Of a stretch of 64,000 nucleotides of DNA, positions 48,406 to 60,000 are shown in pieces. Both the position numbers and the translations under genes were made by a program. This DNA is from Halichondria panicea. Lineage: Eukaryota; Porifera; Demospongiae; Suberitida; Halichondriidae. Within the stretch, counting starts at the first letter, position 1. Every line of letters starts with the position of its first letter. The stretch covers positions 6,468,621 through 6,532,620 of the forward strand of contig NC_087389.1 of the NCBI RefSeq assembly GCF_963675165.1, given 5' to 3'. Under the pieces are notes generated by a model that was not told the origin of the DNA, made no database searches, and saw nothing but the letters and a program-made list of their open reading frames with translations.

Positions 48406-49898
48406 ATTGTAAGTTGAAACTGTACCCCTATGCATTCATCTTGTCTGTCGCTTGTTGCATGTGTATGCGTGTATGTTGTTGCAGCTATTAGATTGGTTGT
48501 TCACTCTCTGGCCTTTGAGTGTATCGGTGTTGCATTGTTTGTTGAGAGTGGAAGGTTTCTGCTCTTGTATTTAAGCAAGTGTGGCCCCTTCTTGACTGTG
48601 AGGTGTGTAGGTCATGCAGCTTAATAGATACATACTTGCCAGCAAGCACACGTTGAATGCATGTATGCATGGCTAAACTCGTGTCGACAACGCTTTTTAT
48701 GTACTGTTATATACGCGTGGCTAAGAGTCTATTACCTGCATGGCCTTGAACCCTTTGGTGGGTGGGGGGGGGGGTGTCCATAGCACTCAAGTAACCAATC
48801 AGAATGTGTGTGGAAGGTTCTTCAACAGTCGGGTCGCAGAACAGCATCTTCTTGTTCTTGGAACCCTTGTTGAACCAGCCTTCGGGGTGCAACGATGGAT
48901 TACTCATGGCATTCCAGTCTATTGAGGGAGCACTCTGCTGTTAGTACCTGCCTAAGGGGAAAGCAGCACAGGATCCTGCCATAATTGGGAGTGCTAAGAT
49001 CTCGTTATCAGTTCCAATAGTTAGTTAGCTAGGATCATTAGAATAGCTAGCTATAATAATTATAGTTAGACAACTGCTGCTTCTTGGCTTATGCTAATCT
49101 GTTATGGCAGCTTTTTTTAGGATCTTAACTCTGTGCCTACTGCACATGGAATTGGTAAGTTCAGGCTTTAACTAAACCCTAGGTGTGCCAAGGGAACTGT
49201 AGCCTTTGACTGGATTAGTGAAGAGTATTCCTGAGCACTTGTGCAAGCCTTGCATGCCAGGTTTGTTGCAACTGGAGTCAACAAGGGCTTCAAAAGCAAG
49301 GAGGTGTTGTCTCTGTGAGTCTACTGTTGTTGAACCATCCCACACATTCTGGTTGATTACTTCTGTGCTCAGTTAATGGTACTCACAGTCACAGGGTCCC
49401 TTTAGTTTATTATTGTATTAGTCCCTTGGGCAAGGAAACTACTAGTGGTGGTCCTCCTTGATTTGATTGGTTGGTTTATTATGGGAAGTTCCGTCTCTTC
49501 TCTGCACAGTTGGTTTGACATGATGTTTGTTTGTCTGGTATTGTGTTGATAATGATTATCTGGTGGTCTTGTGGTGTAGTCTTGCTGTTGAATTGGTTGT
49601 TGTCATCTCTTCTCTGCACAACACACTGCTGATTGGTGTGTGGGAGTATTGATAATGCAGTGTACTGATGGTGCGGTGATGATGTTGTCAGCTGTGGTGA
49701 TAATGTTGTCAGCTGTGGTGGTGATTGGCTGGTAGTGTATTGTGTGGAGATGTGTTGAGTGGATGGTTTTGCTGCGCTCAATGTAATCATGCATTTGCTT
49801 GTTCTCTTGCAGCCACAATGCACACACACAGCTCCTCTTACTAGCTACTGTACTAGTGTTCCATTCTCTCACTGTTTTTGTCTCCTCTCTCCCCCAGG
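48406..49898. other. Intergenic or intronic DNA, no confident feature
   Basis: Contains a G-run at 48762-48774, a low-complexity GTTGTCAGCTGTGGTGATAA repeat near 49680-49730 and a pyrimidine-rich tract before 49898. No convincing exon was found. Confidence 0.5.
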
Positions 49899-50079
49899 TA
49901 CAGACAAGCCATGCTGCTCTGGGACCCAGGTAGGATTACTGACGTGATCAATGACAGTCGCATGTTCTGTAATAATTATATTGCAGGTTTTGAAGGGGCG
50001 GGGCTTGACTCTACGCCCCCACACCTCTCTTTAGTGGGAGGGGCTCAGATGTTGACACCCACTACTATCATTGTATAAT
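49899..50079 (+). CDS. Possible terminal exons of an unnamed + strand gene
   Basis: Exon-like pieces: 49899-49931 (after TCTCCCCCAG; YRQAMLLWDP) and 49987-50079 (after TATTGCAG; FEGAGLDSTPPHLSLVGGAQ ... TTIIV, stop). Both have good splice signals and a compositionally normal frame. I do not recognise the product, and no upstream coding exon was found, so the 5' part is unknown. Confidence 0.3.
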
Positions 50080-50184
50080 AATTATAGATAGCCTATATGG
50101 GAGGTGTAGGTGGGTTGTCTCTGCATGTATGTGTGCAGCCATGGATACATTAAAGATAAGTATGGAAAGATAAGTATGGATGTT

Positions 50185-50690
50185 GTGTGGTTTGAGATCC
50201 CTGTGTAGATTGTGTGTGAGGAACCAGTCTTTCATGCTCTGTGCAGGTTGATTGTGTGTGAGGAGCCACTGTAACAGCATACACACAGATAAGTAGCTGT
50301 GTTGTGTGGCAAGTCTCGTGCTCTCTGTGTAGGTTAATGTGTGTGGAGGAGCCACTGTAACAGCTTCACACAGATAAGTAGCTAGCTATGTTGTGTGGCA
50401 AGTCTTTCATGCTCTCTGTGCAGGTTGATTGCGTGTGAGGAGCCACTGTAACAGCATACACACGATGAGTAGCTAGCTATGTTGTGTGGCAAGTCTTTCA
50501 TGCTCTCTGTGCAGGTTGATTGCGTGTGGAGGAGCCACTGTAACGGCATACACACAGATGAGTAGCTAGCTATGTTGTGTGGCAAGTCTTTCATGCTCTG
50601 TGCAGGTTGATTGTGTGTGGAGGAGCCACTGTAACAGCATACACACAGATGAGTAGCTAGCTAGCTATGTTGTGTGACAAGTCTTTACGA
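50185..50690. repeat. Tandem repeat of about 85-90 bp, five to six copies
   Basis: The unit includes GTGTGAGGAGCCACTGTAAC, AGCATACACACAGAT, AGTAGCTAGCTATGTTGTGT and GGCAAGTCTTTCATGCTCTC, with small indels between copies. Non-coding. Confidence 0.88.
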
Positions 50691-52215
50691 TTCCTATACT
50701 TCAGGTTGATTGCTTGGGGATGGCAGTAACCAACACTACAAGCAGCTGAACTCTTATTCTGATTGGCTGCTGCAAACAATAATTGTTGTAGTTAGTTGTT
50801 CCTTGGCTTATTATTTATATAATTTATTATGTATTTTGTGACACAGTTATTAATAGTTCAAAATAAATTGGCAATGGAATAATTATCTAATTCCAGTACA
50901 TATCAAAATCCCATTAGAAATCCTTTCATTGATGAGAGGTAGATTGACTCAGAAATTCGGACGTTCAGCCAACACCTCTGTACAGCGTCCCTCGTGATGA
51001 TGATATAGGGGGCTGGTGGTCAGTCCTGCACACACAGAATCATCATAATTATAATAATTATGCATTATACGCGGTCAATGATCATTATGTTACACAAATT
51101 ATCACCCCAAAATGCTAGTCTCTGCATACTTGATTTAAAGTAAACTTTTGTGCAGGGTGTGTGGCTTAATCCTAAAACGATGCGTGTTGCCCCCCGCCGT
51201 AACGCCGCGAAACACATTTTTTATGTTTGAGGCCTTACACAGAGCTTTCTAATACCCCCCAAAACTTCATTTCCATGCTTCTTGATGATGTTGTATTAAT
51301 GTGGAAATTCCCAAAAATTTTCTAGAGAAAGAGCTAGCGGTACATAGTGCCTCTTTTCACCGTTTTTTGATGGCTATGTGTACCATTAGCATCTATAATA
51401 ATTATAGCTAAGACTGTCTAACTAAGTAGTGTCCTGGGTCACATATTATAACCTCAGTCTAAGTTCAGCAGCAAGATTGTTAGACAATCATTTGTCTCCT
51501 CAACCGTTCCCAGCCTGGACTTTACTCGAGGCTGTCTTCCTATGTTGAAGTAGACAGCCTCGAGTAAAGCCGGGGCAACACGGATGGTTATTCGAGGTTG
51601 ATTTTGTTGCCAATCCCTCTTTGCTCTATCTATGTATGGTGCTATAATTATGGGCGAAATGTCAAAGTGTCGCTTATTTAGAGAGTCGCCTTAAATAGAG
51701 GTTTTACAGTACCATGATTATAGCGGGTAATTCGTTCAACTTGAGAAACGGTGGTAATCGTGAGTACAAATTTCGTTTAGTCTCGTGGCTGCACTGCATT
51801 CCTAACGTTCTGGTAAGCCACGCCTACGTTAAAATTTCGTGGAGGTCAGCTTGCCCAGGCCAGGCATCAATGTCCATTTTTGGTAAAGATCATTAGATCA
51901 AGTTTTGCATAAGGATGTTGACTAATGGCAAAAATGGGTAAATGAATAGTTCAAGCGAGAATCATGACAATTATATTAGTCACATTTTTGGGGAATAATC
52001 GGATGAGAATAATAGGCAGATTTCCAAGAATTAAAGAATAGAATAATGGGCGAAAAAAACGTAAGGCTCTGTAGTGACTGTATGCACGTAGAGAACACTA
52101 CCTGGACCACCACACAATAATAATGTGGAGAGCTAGTAATTAGGAGGGGAGGACAGAGCATGAAAAGCCGTAATATTCCACACAAAGCATCCATCACATG
52201 ATATGATCAAAGTTC
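50691..52215. other. Intergenic DNA with two inverted-repeat elements
   Basis: A palindrome lies at about 51521-51574 (CTTTACTCGAGGCTGTC and complement around CTTCCTATGTTGAAGTA), and a partial copy of the 15444-15634 element family lies at 51715-51860. A - strand stretch at ~50963-51025 looks weakly exon-like but has no partners. Otherwise nothing recognised. Confidence 0.55.
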
Positions 52216-53110
52216 AGGTAAGGGTAGAGTCACATGCACACAATCTGCATGCGGCAGTACTCACTGTTTCTTAAATCGATTGTGTTCTTATCTGCTGTAC
52301 AAGTTGTCCTCAGTGTGTCACCTTGTAACTTGCTGGGAACAAGTCCAACTGACCCCCACGAACCTAACGAGCGAGAGAACGATTAGACCACTCACTAGTA
52401 GTAATCATAATAACTTCCCTCACAGAAAATGTATAAGTCAAGCAACTTTCGGGAGGTCATAATTTCACTAAAAAGCAATGAATATCAAAACTAAGAGATG
52501 CATTCTGTAGCTCTAGACAAGGCCTATCACATGATATGCTCAGATCACAGTTCTGGTGGGGGAAAGAGTCACACTCTGCACGCGGCAGTACTCACTATTT
52601 CTTAATTGTGTTCCTTTATCTGCAGTGAAAGACGTCCAATGGGTATTCCACAAACTCCACAGTGTCACCTTGTAACTCCTCCATCATCTGTTGTCATAGC
52701 AACCTGTCACTGACTCCGCCCCTCTCGTACTCTCCATCACTGTACGCAATGAAGTAACGGGTCAACAAATGTGTAGCAATGGATAAATTTGTCACAGAGG
52801 CTGTATAGTTTGATCACTAGTAATGATATCTATTAGCAGACATTGAATGCCAGTCATCTAAAGCAGCCTATACACTATACTAGGTGGTCCACTTTTGATC
52901 ATGACTAGCCACTCACTTGTACTCCCTGCGATGCTCTTTGCCTTGTGATCCATTGCTGCTGGCCTTTTGGGTGAGTATCCACCCAATATCCAGCCTTGTA
53001 GAAGCTCGTAGAGGGAAGGACAAGTGAACGCTTTTCCTCACCAGCAGTCTCCATTGTGTGTGAGCGTGTCTGGTAAAGAGTCATCAAATCTACACATGAG
53101 GGCAATTTTG
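52215..53110 (-). pseudogene. Duplicated exon-like fragments, partly related to the IP3-receptor gene
   Basis: Positions 52343-52370 match the boundary of the channel gene's penultimate exon at 53766-53793 in about 25 of 28 bases. Segments 52225-52335 and 52545-52680 are diverged copies of each other (GCGGCAGTACTCACT ... GTGTCACCTTGTAACT). Minus-strand pieces read plausibly (YFIAYSDGEYERGGVSD; ELQGDTVEFVEYPLDVFHC; SSNGSQGKEHRREYK before a good donor at ~52917) but do not join into one frame. I read this as decayed duplicated material; an undetected small gene is possible. Confidence 0.35.
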
Positions 53111-53321
53111 TTAGTATTAGATGTTTTGTTAACGATCTTTAACATTAATTTTATTAGTATATATCTCGAGGTAAAGCCCTAGCAACACACATTCTTAGGA
53201 GGGCGGCTGATTCACGAGATTTAATATTAAATTCTTGTCAACTAATATTCACAGCAAAAAAACTAGCAACTAATAGCAACTAAAAATAATCATTGATTCA
53301 AACTAAAATAGTTCATTGTCT

Positions 53322-56300
53322 CTATTGTCCGTCCTCCCCAATAGAGGCCTCGGACAAGAGTGGGCGGGCAGATGGGCGTCGGCTTGAGTCATCAAATGAT
53401 GGATCCTTCCTCAAGTGCATTTCCTCCCACTGTCTCTGATCAGCTAGCTTGCTGCTTCGTGACTTATCATGGTCCTATAGTGTGTATGAGGGGGCGGGTC
53501 ATCACATTACACACACATACAGTGTAGGAGGGGACGGGTCATCACATCACACACACACACAGTGTATGAGGGGGCGGGTCATCACACACACACAGTGTAT
53601 GAGGGGGCAGGTCATTACACACACACACATGCACACTCATAGTGTGGTCTACCTCTTTCTTGAATCTCTTGAGGACACTGTTGACCATTTCCCTCAGCTC
53701 CTCCAGTTGAGCGGATGTTTGATCATCCTCCGTCTCTAGAGCCAGAGCATCCAACAGAGGGAAGAAGTCCAACTGACCCTCACGAATCTAACAAGGGAGG
53801 GAGACATAAGAACAAGCTGTAATAATAGCACTACTCATTGATCTAAGGGTTAGGGTTAGGGTACACACTATCAAGGGCGTATAAAAGAAGAGAGGGCATG
53901 CAACTCCACTATCAGTACACGTAGCTAGCAGAGTTCAAACGTGGGCGGAGGAATGTGTGCATTTGCATGAAGTGCTAAAAATAGAAATGTATATTTTTAG
54001 CATTTCATGCACAGTCATGCACATTCATCCGCCCACGTTTGAACTCCGCTCATATGGAGTTGCATGCCCTCTCTTCTTTTATACGCCCTTGACACTATCT
54101 TGTAGCTCTATCAACTATTAAAATAGAAATTTTTTTTTTAGAATGTGAAAAATGGACGATCCTAACTCAAGTTATGGGCAGTCAAAGATGTATAATATTA
54201 TGTGCAGCTACTAGTTACCTTGCTGTATACAAAGCTCTGAATAGCGTTGTGGTCACTCGTGTTGATCTGGTCCAGATACAGAGAGTAATAGATATAGGTC
54301 CACATGTTGTGGTCATGCTTGACGTGATGATCAAAGCCTTGGGCACGTCGCTCAAACTCATGACTAGGCAGACCACAAATAAAGCACACCGCTTTCTTGT
54401 CTTGCTCAGTGCGGAACTAAAGGGGGGTGGGTTGTAAGTACAATGGGTACATTGCTATGGCAACCACTTACCCGCTCATCTCGGAGCTCAGAGAAAGTAT
54501 CCACGATGATACCAAACACAATATTGAGACCAATCGTCGTAATGATAATAAAGAACGACACGTCGTACAATAGTCGGAGAGCTGACACCTCGAATATAGT
54601 GGGCACTAATGGCACAATCTGTAGGGGGGATTAATGACAGGGGCTAACTCAATATCCCCTTACTAGGCCCAGATTCTCCAGGAGACCATAGCGTATGGTG
54701 GAGACAAAGCACTCGTACAGTGTGTCACAGAAGAGGTCTCCATCGCTGTTGTTCTGAGCGCGGAAAGCCTCGGACAGGAAAGCAAAGGAGACCACAGCGT
54801 ATATGAAGAGTATGATCAACCCCAATATAGCCACCCAGATAAGAGCAGCACCTGATGTGTAAGATGAGCAACACTATAGGTCATCCTAGCAGCTACATGT
54901 ACAACCCTGAAATTGATCACAAATACAGGCTCTCAAACAAACTATCAAAACAGCTGAAATTTGGGGAAAAACACAAGGCCTTGCTTGTTGGATATTGAAC
55001 CATCACGGAACTTGTATCTAAGCACATCATTGGAATGGTAATTCTGAGAGCTATCAATTAGATCTAAAATTGGACAATCTGAACACAAATTACGAGCTAC
55101 CAAAACAGTGTGAATGTGTACGTTGCTTGACTCACCATTCTTGGTGATGGATTTAAGCACTCTCTGGAGGATGTCATTATTGACAATGACGTGGAGTAGA
55201 CAGATACAGTAAAAGTATCCATGGAAGGCGAGGGAGAGGACCGAGCACAGCAGGAATATCACCACATACACCGTCATCAAGCCAAGCACTGGTACATCGG
55301 AATACAGCTCCTCAGGGGGTGGGCGCCAACTGTAACCATGGAAACAATACACTAATGCAACAAGTGTGTCTTAAATACTTACTGTTCAAGTATTCGATAA
55401 TAGAGTTTTGGTAGTTTAAAGTTTGGCCAGTTTGTGACGAAATACTCGAGCACAAACCAGAGTGTCATGACGAGGTGTATTCCCCCGCCCACGTATAACA
55501 GGATCTTAAACACATTCACACCATTCACCATCATATAGTCCAGGGTCAAAGGTTCCATAGCCCCAGCCGTGTTGGCAAAGGAGTAGATAGTGTTGTTGGG
55601 GGCGTCCAAGTCGCTATGTGTGGAGGTGGAGTGGGCGTGTGTGTGTGGTGTGTGTGTACAAGGTCATGAACTTACTAGGGATCCGGGCCGTCCTTGGGGA
55701 GTGCAAAGGACATGAGGAGTAGAATATTCATCAGAACAGACCACACGATAAGCAGGTAGTGACGTGCCTCACTGCAGGGGGTAGCAATGTGGGGGGTTAT
55801 GAGGAGGCAGCAATGTGGGGGGTCATGGGATGTGTGGGAGGGTATAGTGGTAACAGACTCACGGATAGGAGGTCAGTATCCTGGTTGGTATGAACCTGTG
55901 CAAGCGTTTCTGCAGAGAGAGAGTGTGATTAGTGTGGGGAGGGGAGTGGGCGTGAGGTGGAGGGAGTGGGAGAGATAGTGTGATTAGTGTGGGGAGAGGA
56001 GTGGGCGTGAGGTCACCTGGTGTCTAGTGTCACGCTTGACTGCCTTCATCCACTCCAGGAAGTCCCTCAGTTTGTCCTCGGGAGAGTCGCGATTCACATT
56101 CCATTTCACATTCTCAATCACCTCGTCTCGTAGCTCATGCTGTACAGAGGCACACACTCACACACGCCCACACACACATGCCCACACACTCACAGCAGGG
56201 TCAAAGGGAAAGTGGACTCTTGTAAGAATCTTGTCTCCGTCCATATTCTTGTAGAATAGCTCCACAGATTTGGACTGCCTTTTGCAGTAGCTCCACGCGT

Positions 56301-56985
56301 CTCCCAGTGGACCATCCACACTGTCTGGCTCTGTGGGACATCATTGTGAGAGCTTGAACAAGTTACGGGCTCAGTAGCTACCAAAACAGCTGAAATTAGG
56401 AACAAAATGCACGGCCCGGCCTATACAATGGCATTAGTGCCCACACCACCCACCCACACACACTACACCCACACACTACACCTACACACCCACACACACA
56501 CTACACCCACCCACACACTAATAGCTAATTAACTCACCCACGGCTTTAGTGCCCACACCACCCACCCACACACACTACACCCACACACACACACACACAC
56601 ACACATGCTAATTAACTCACCCACGGCTTTAGTGTCAACACCGTAATGTGTGAAGTGAACCAGAACATGGTATGTCCTAAAGAGACCAGCCTCAGCGTCA
56701 TCATCAAACTGTGCCTCCTTGACTATGGGGTTGTCCATGAGGGTCCTGAAGTCACATAGTGTGTCGTGTAGAGCACCAATGTCCAGGTTGCCATGTACTT
56801 CCGTCACCAACTCCTTGGTCTTAGTGTTGGTCTCCTCAAGCATGGTCTCAAGTAGCTCTATAGCTGAACCCTTCAACTTGATACCCTAAGAGTGGGGCCG
56901 GGGGGTACATAAGATACACACACAGGGGGGCGGGGGTACATAAGATACACACACACACACACACAGGGGGGCGGGGGTACATAAG

Positions 56986-57034
<49 letters not shown>

Positions 57035-60000
57035 GGGCGGGGGCACATAAGATACACACACACACACACACAGGGGGCGGGGGTACACACACACAGGGGG
57101 GGCCGGGGGGCACACACACACACAGGGGGGTACACTAGTTCACGTACATCGATAATCCTGTTGTCTGACCTCTGGGGGTCAGCAATGTCAATGGCCAGTA
57201 TATGATTGAGTGCCTCCACTATTTGCCTGTTGTGCAGAACCACTTGATTGGGGTAGTTGCCAACACACATCTCAATGAGTGTCTGGAGGATGAGGTGCAC
57301 AAGGTCCATGGTCTCAGCTGTGATGTCAGAGTAGAAGTGCTGGAGGAACAGAGCCACTTCCCCGACCACATTAATGGTCACTATATTATCCTTCTGTTCT
57401 CTGAGATAGTTCTGCATGAGACGATATTGTCCATCGCACATAAGCCCCAGGACTTTCAAGGCTAGCTTCACGTGATGTGTGTCTCTGAATACTAACAGAT
57501 CAACAGTGTCCTGGTCAACAGGGCCCTATGTACGGAGGTTATATAGTGACAGTTACTATGGTTACTAATGATGTCATACCTGTGTGGCCTGTATTGTCCC
57601 ATCCTTAAGAGTGGACAGAGCCTATAAATATAATAATATTACTTATACGTGGGCGGGACTGTACCTTGAGCTCAAACACTTCACTGACTGCTTTTGAGGA
57701 GCTCCGAGCACGTTTGGGGGCGTGGTCTTCATGTTTGGGGGTGTGGTCTGCAGTTCTGACTATCAAGGGTTCGTCGGGTTCATCTGGTAAGAAGGGGGTG
57801 GGACGGGCGAGGGGCTAGGGGAGGGTCAAGCAGTAATATCACATGTAAGTTAGTTATTATTATACCTTGAATGCCACTATGGAGTCGAACGCATCATCGT
57901 CCATCTCTATGGTAACGGCAGTCGTCAGCTTGCGTGGGCGGAGGCCCTGATAAGTGGGCGTGACAGCGGACGAGATCAATAGAGAACTAGCGTCAGTTTG
58001 CAGGAACTGGTTTTCCATAATCCGATTATCCATTTGGGTCACTAAAGCCCTCCGCTCATTGAAGGTGATGGCAGCGTTTTGTAGCAAGCTCTGGATGGTT
58101 GAGAACAACCTCTCCTCTCGTGTGTCCAACAGGTGCTTCATACCCTTCTGTACATGAGGGTTGCCTGAGAAGAAGATTGTCTTGAGGAAGGCGAGTACTT
58201 CACGGACAATGGCGTCATTCGGATGGGATAGCATGGGAACAACACGCGACACAGCGTTGTCCATGTTCTGTATAGCATTCTGTAAGGGGTGAACTCTGAC
58301 CCCACACCTCTTGTGGTAATCAGGGGGAGAATCTTCCATTAGCTGAGAGTCTATATGAACCACTTCGTTGTGTATGATGGCTCTCATGATCTGGAGACAC
58401 TTGATGTCCAGTTGGTCCTGTCTCTCTCGTTCCTTCTCACTCAGACTGCCTAGCCCGTTGAAGGAGATCTCTAGTTGCCGTAGCAACCGCTCTACGCTGG
58501 GAGATACCTCACCATTGGATCTAGTCAAGAAATAACAAGTTCAAATATATAAGCACTATACACAAGTCAAGTCAATACAAGCACAGGGGCTTTAAATTGC
58601 CTATTTTCGTGGAAAACTAAAAATGTCCATTATTAATAACTGTTTGATTATTATGCCACACTTATCAGTAAAACAATAATTGTATGTAAACTACATGAAG
58701 TGGGTGTGGCAAGTGGTTGCCTAGGTTTAGGGTTAGGGTGGGTGTGGCTTATGGGTGCCTAGAGTGGGTGTGGCTTACCCGACGAACAGAGCAACGTGTG
58801 CTTGGAAGGATGGTCCGAGGGGTAACCACTCGTCACCTGGCAACTGGTGCTCTTTGTCGAGGTAATCGCTATATGGACCCTCGTACTTTGACCCCACTTG
58901 AACCCTAGCGTCATTTTGACCTTCATACGAGAGCTGATAGTTGCTCACAAAGCTATTGAACGATTTGTTTAGTTCCAACTCGACTGCGTATATGTCCTTA
59001 TAAGTACTCATAGCTGGTGTTTCAAACGCCTTGCAAGGCTTCGTGCGGAGGTCAAAGGTCGCAATGGCGGCCTCAGAGGGTGTAATTGGTAGGAGGCCAT
59101 TAGTACGAGCCAATATCGTGAGCACAGTGCGACGGTAGAGTTTCATGTGAGCATCTGTTGATATGTGGAGGGTGATGGGGTCACATAAGGTCTGTGGAGG
59201 TCAAGGGATCAAAGGTTAAAGGTCATAACAAGGTGACACCCTCACCAGTAGAGCTGTGAGGACCTTGCTAGTCACAACCAGTTGCCGGGGACGATTGTGC
59301 GGCTCAAAGAAGTCGTTGTAGAAACACTTGACAAGAGGTAGCATTCCGTCAGTCAAGTACAAGAGCACGTCTAACAGGGGTCATAGTACACTAGGGTCAA
59401 GGGTCAACCCACCTCCTCTTACCTGGTAGTAACCTCCCATCTTCACCAGTGACATTAGCAAGGTTGCGTAACTCTGTGCGTGCATGACGTGTGCCTTTAG
59501 GGCTCTTCCCAGCAGAGTAACGTCGTGAGGAAGAGCTCATACTCTGGCGCACGAGGGCCACTTCTGATGCTGGCAGTGTTTTCAAGGCCACTCCAATATT
59601 GTTGAGCATGTCCCCAACAGTATCCAAGTAACCCCAAAACTCTCTGCAAGAATGAACCAAAGGAGGAGCTAATGTAACAGCCTATAATACATTGAGGCAA
59701 ATACTTGTATCTCTCAAATGTGAACTTTGATGATACCATTTGAAAGGTATATCTTTCTAAGCTTTCAGAAAATCAGAAAATCGTTGCTATTGGGTTCACG
59801 GGATTCAAGTTAAAGCATGCAGTTGAAAGAGTCCCCGAACCATTGATTAAAGGTACATGTACAGAGGCTTCACTTACTCTGAGTGTGTGAGCAGAGCAGC
59901 ACCACTCGAATGCTTGTCCCCTCCAGTGCTCATGTACACAGACACTAGGAATCGTGCAAATGGTCTCTTCCTTTCATTAGTGAGGTCTTGAGAGTTGAGG

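Noticed and set aside
47677-48417. Long open frames on both strands (up to ~240 codons)
   Set aside because: They arise because the 30-bp unit is divisible by three; both strands and several frames are equally open.
53845-53862. Chromosome end
   Set aside because: Only about 2.5 TTAGGG units, inside an intron of an intact gene.
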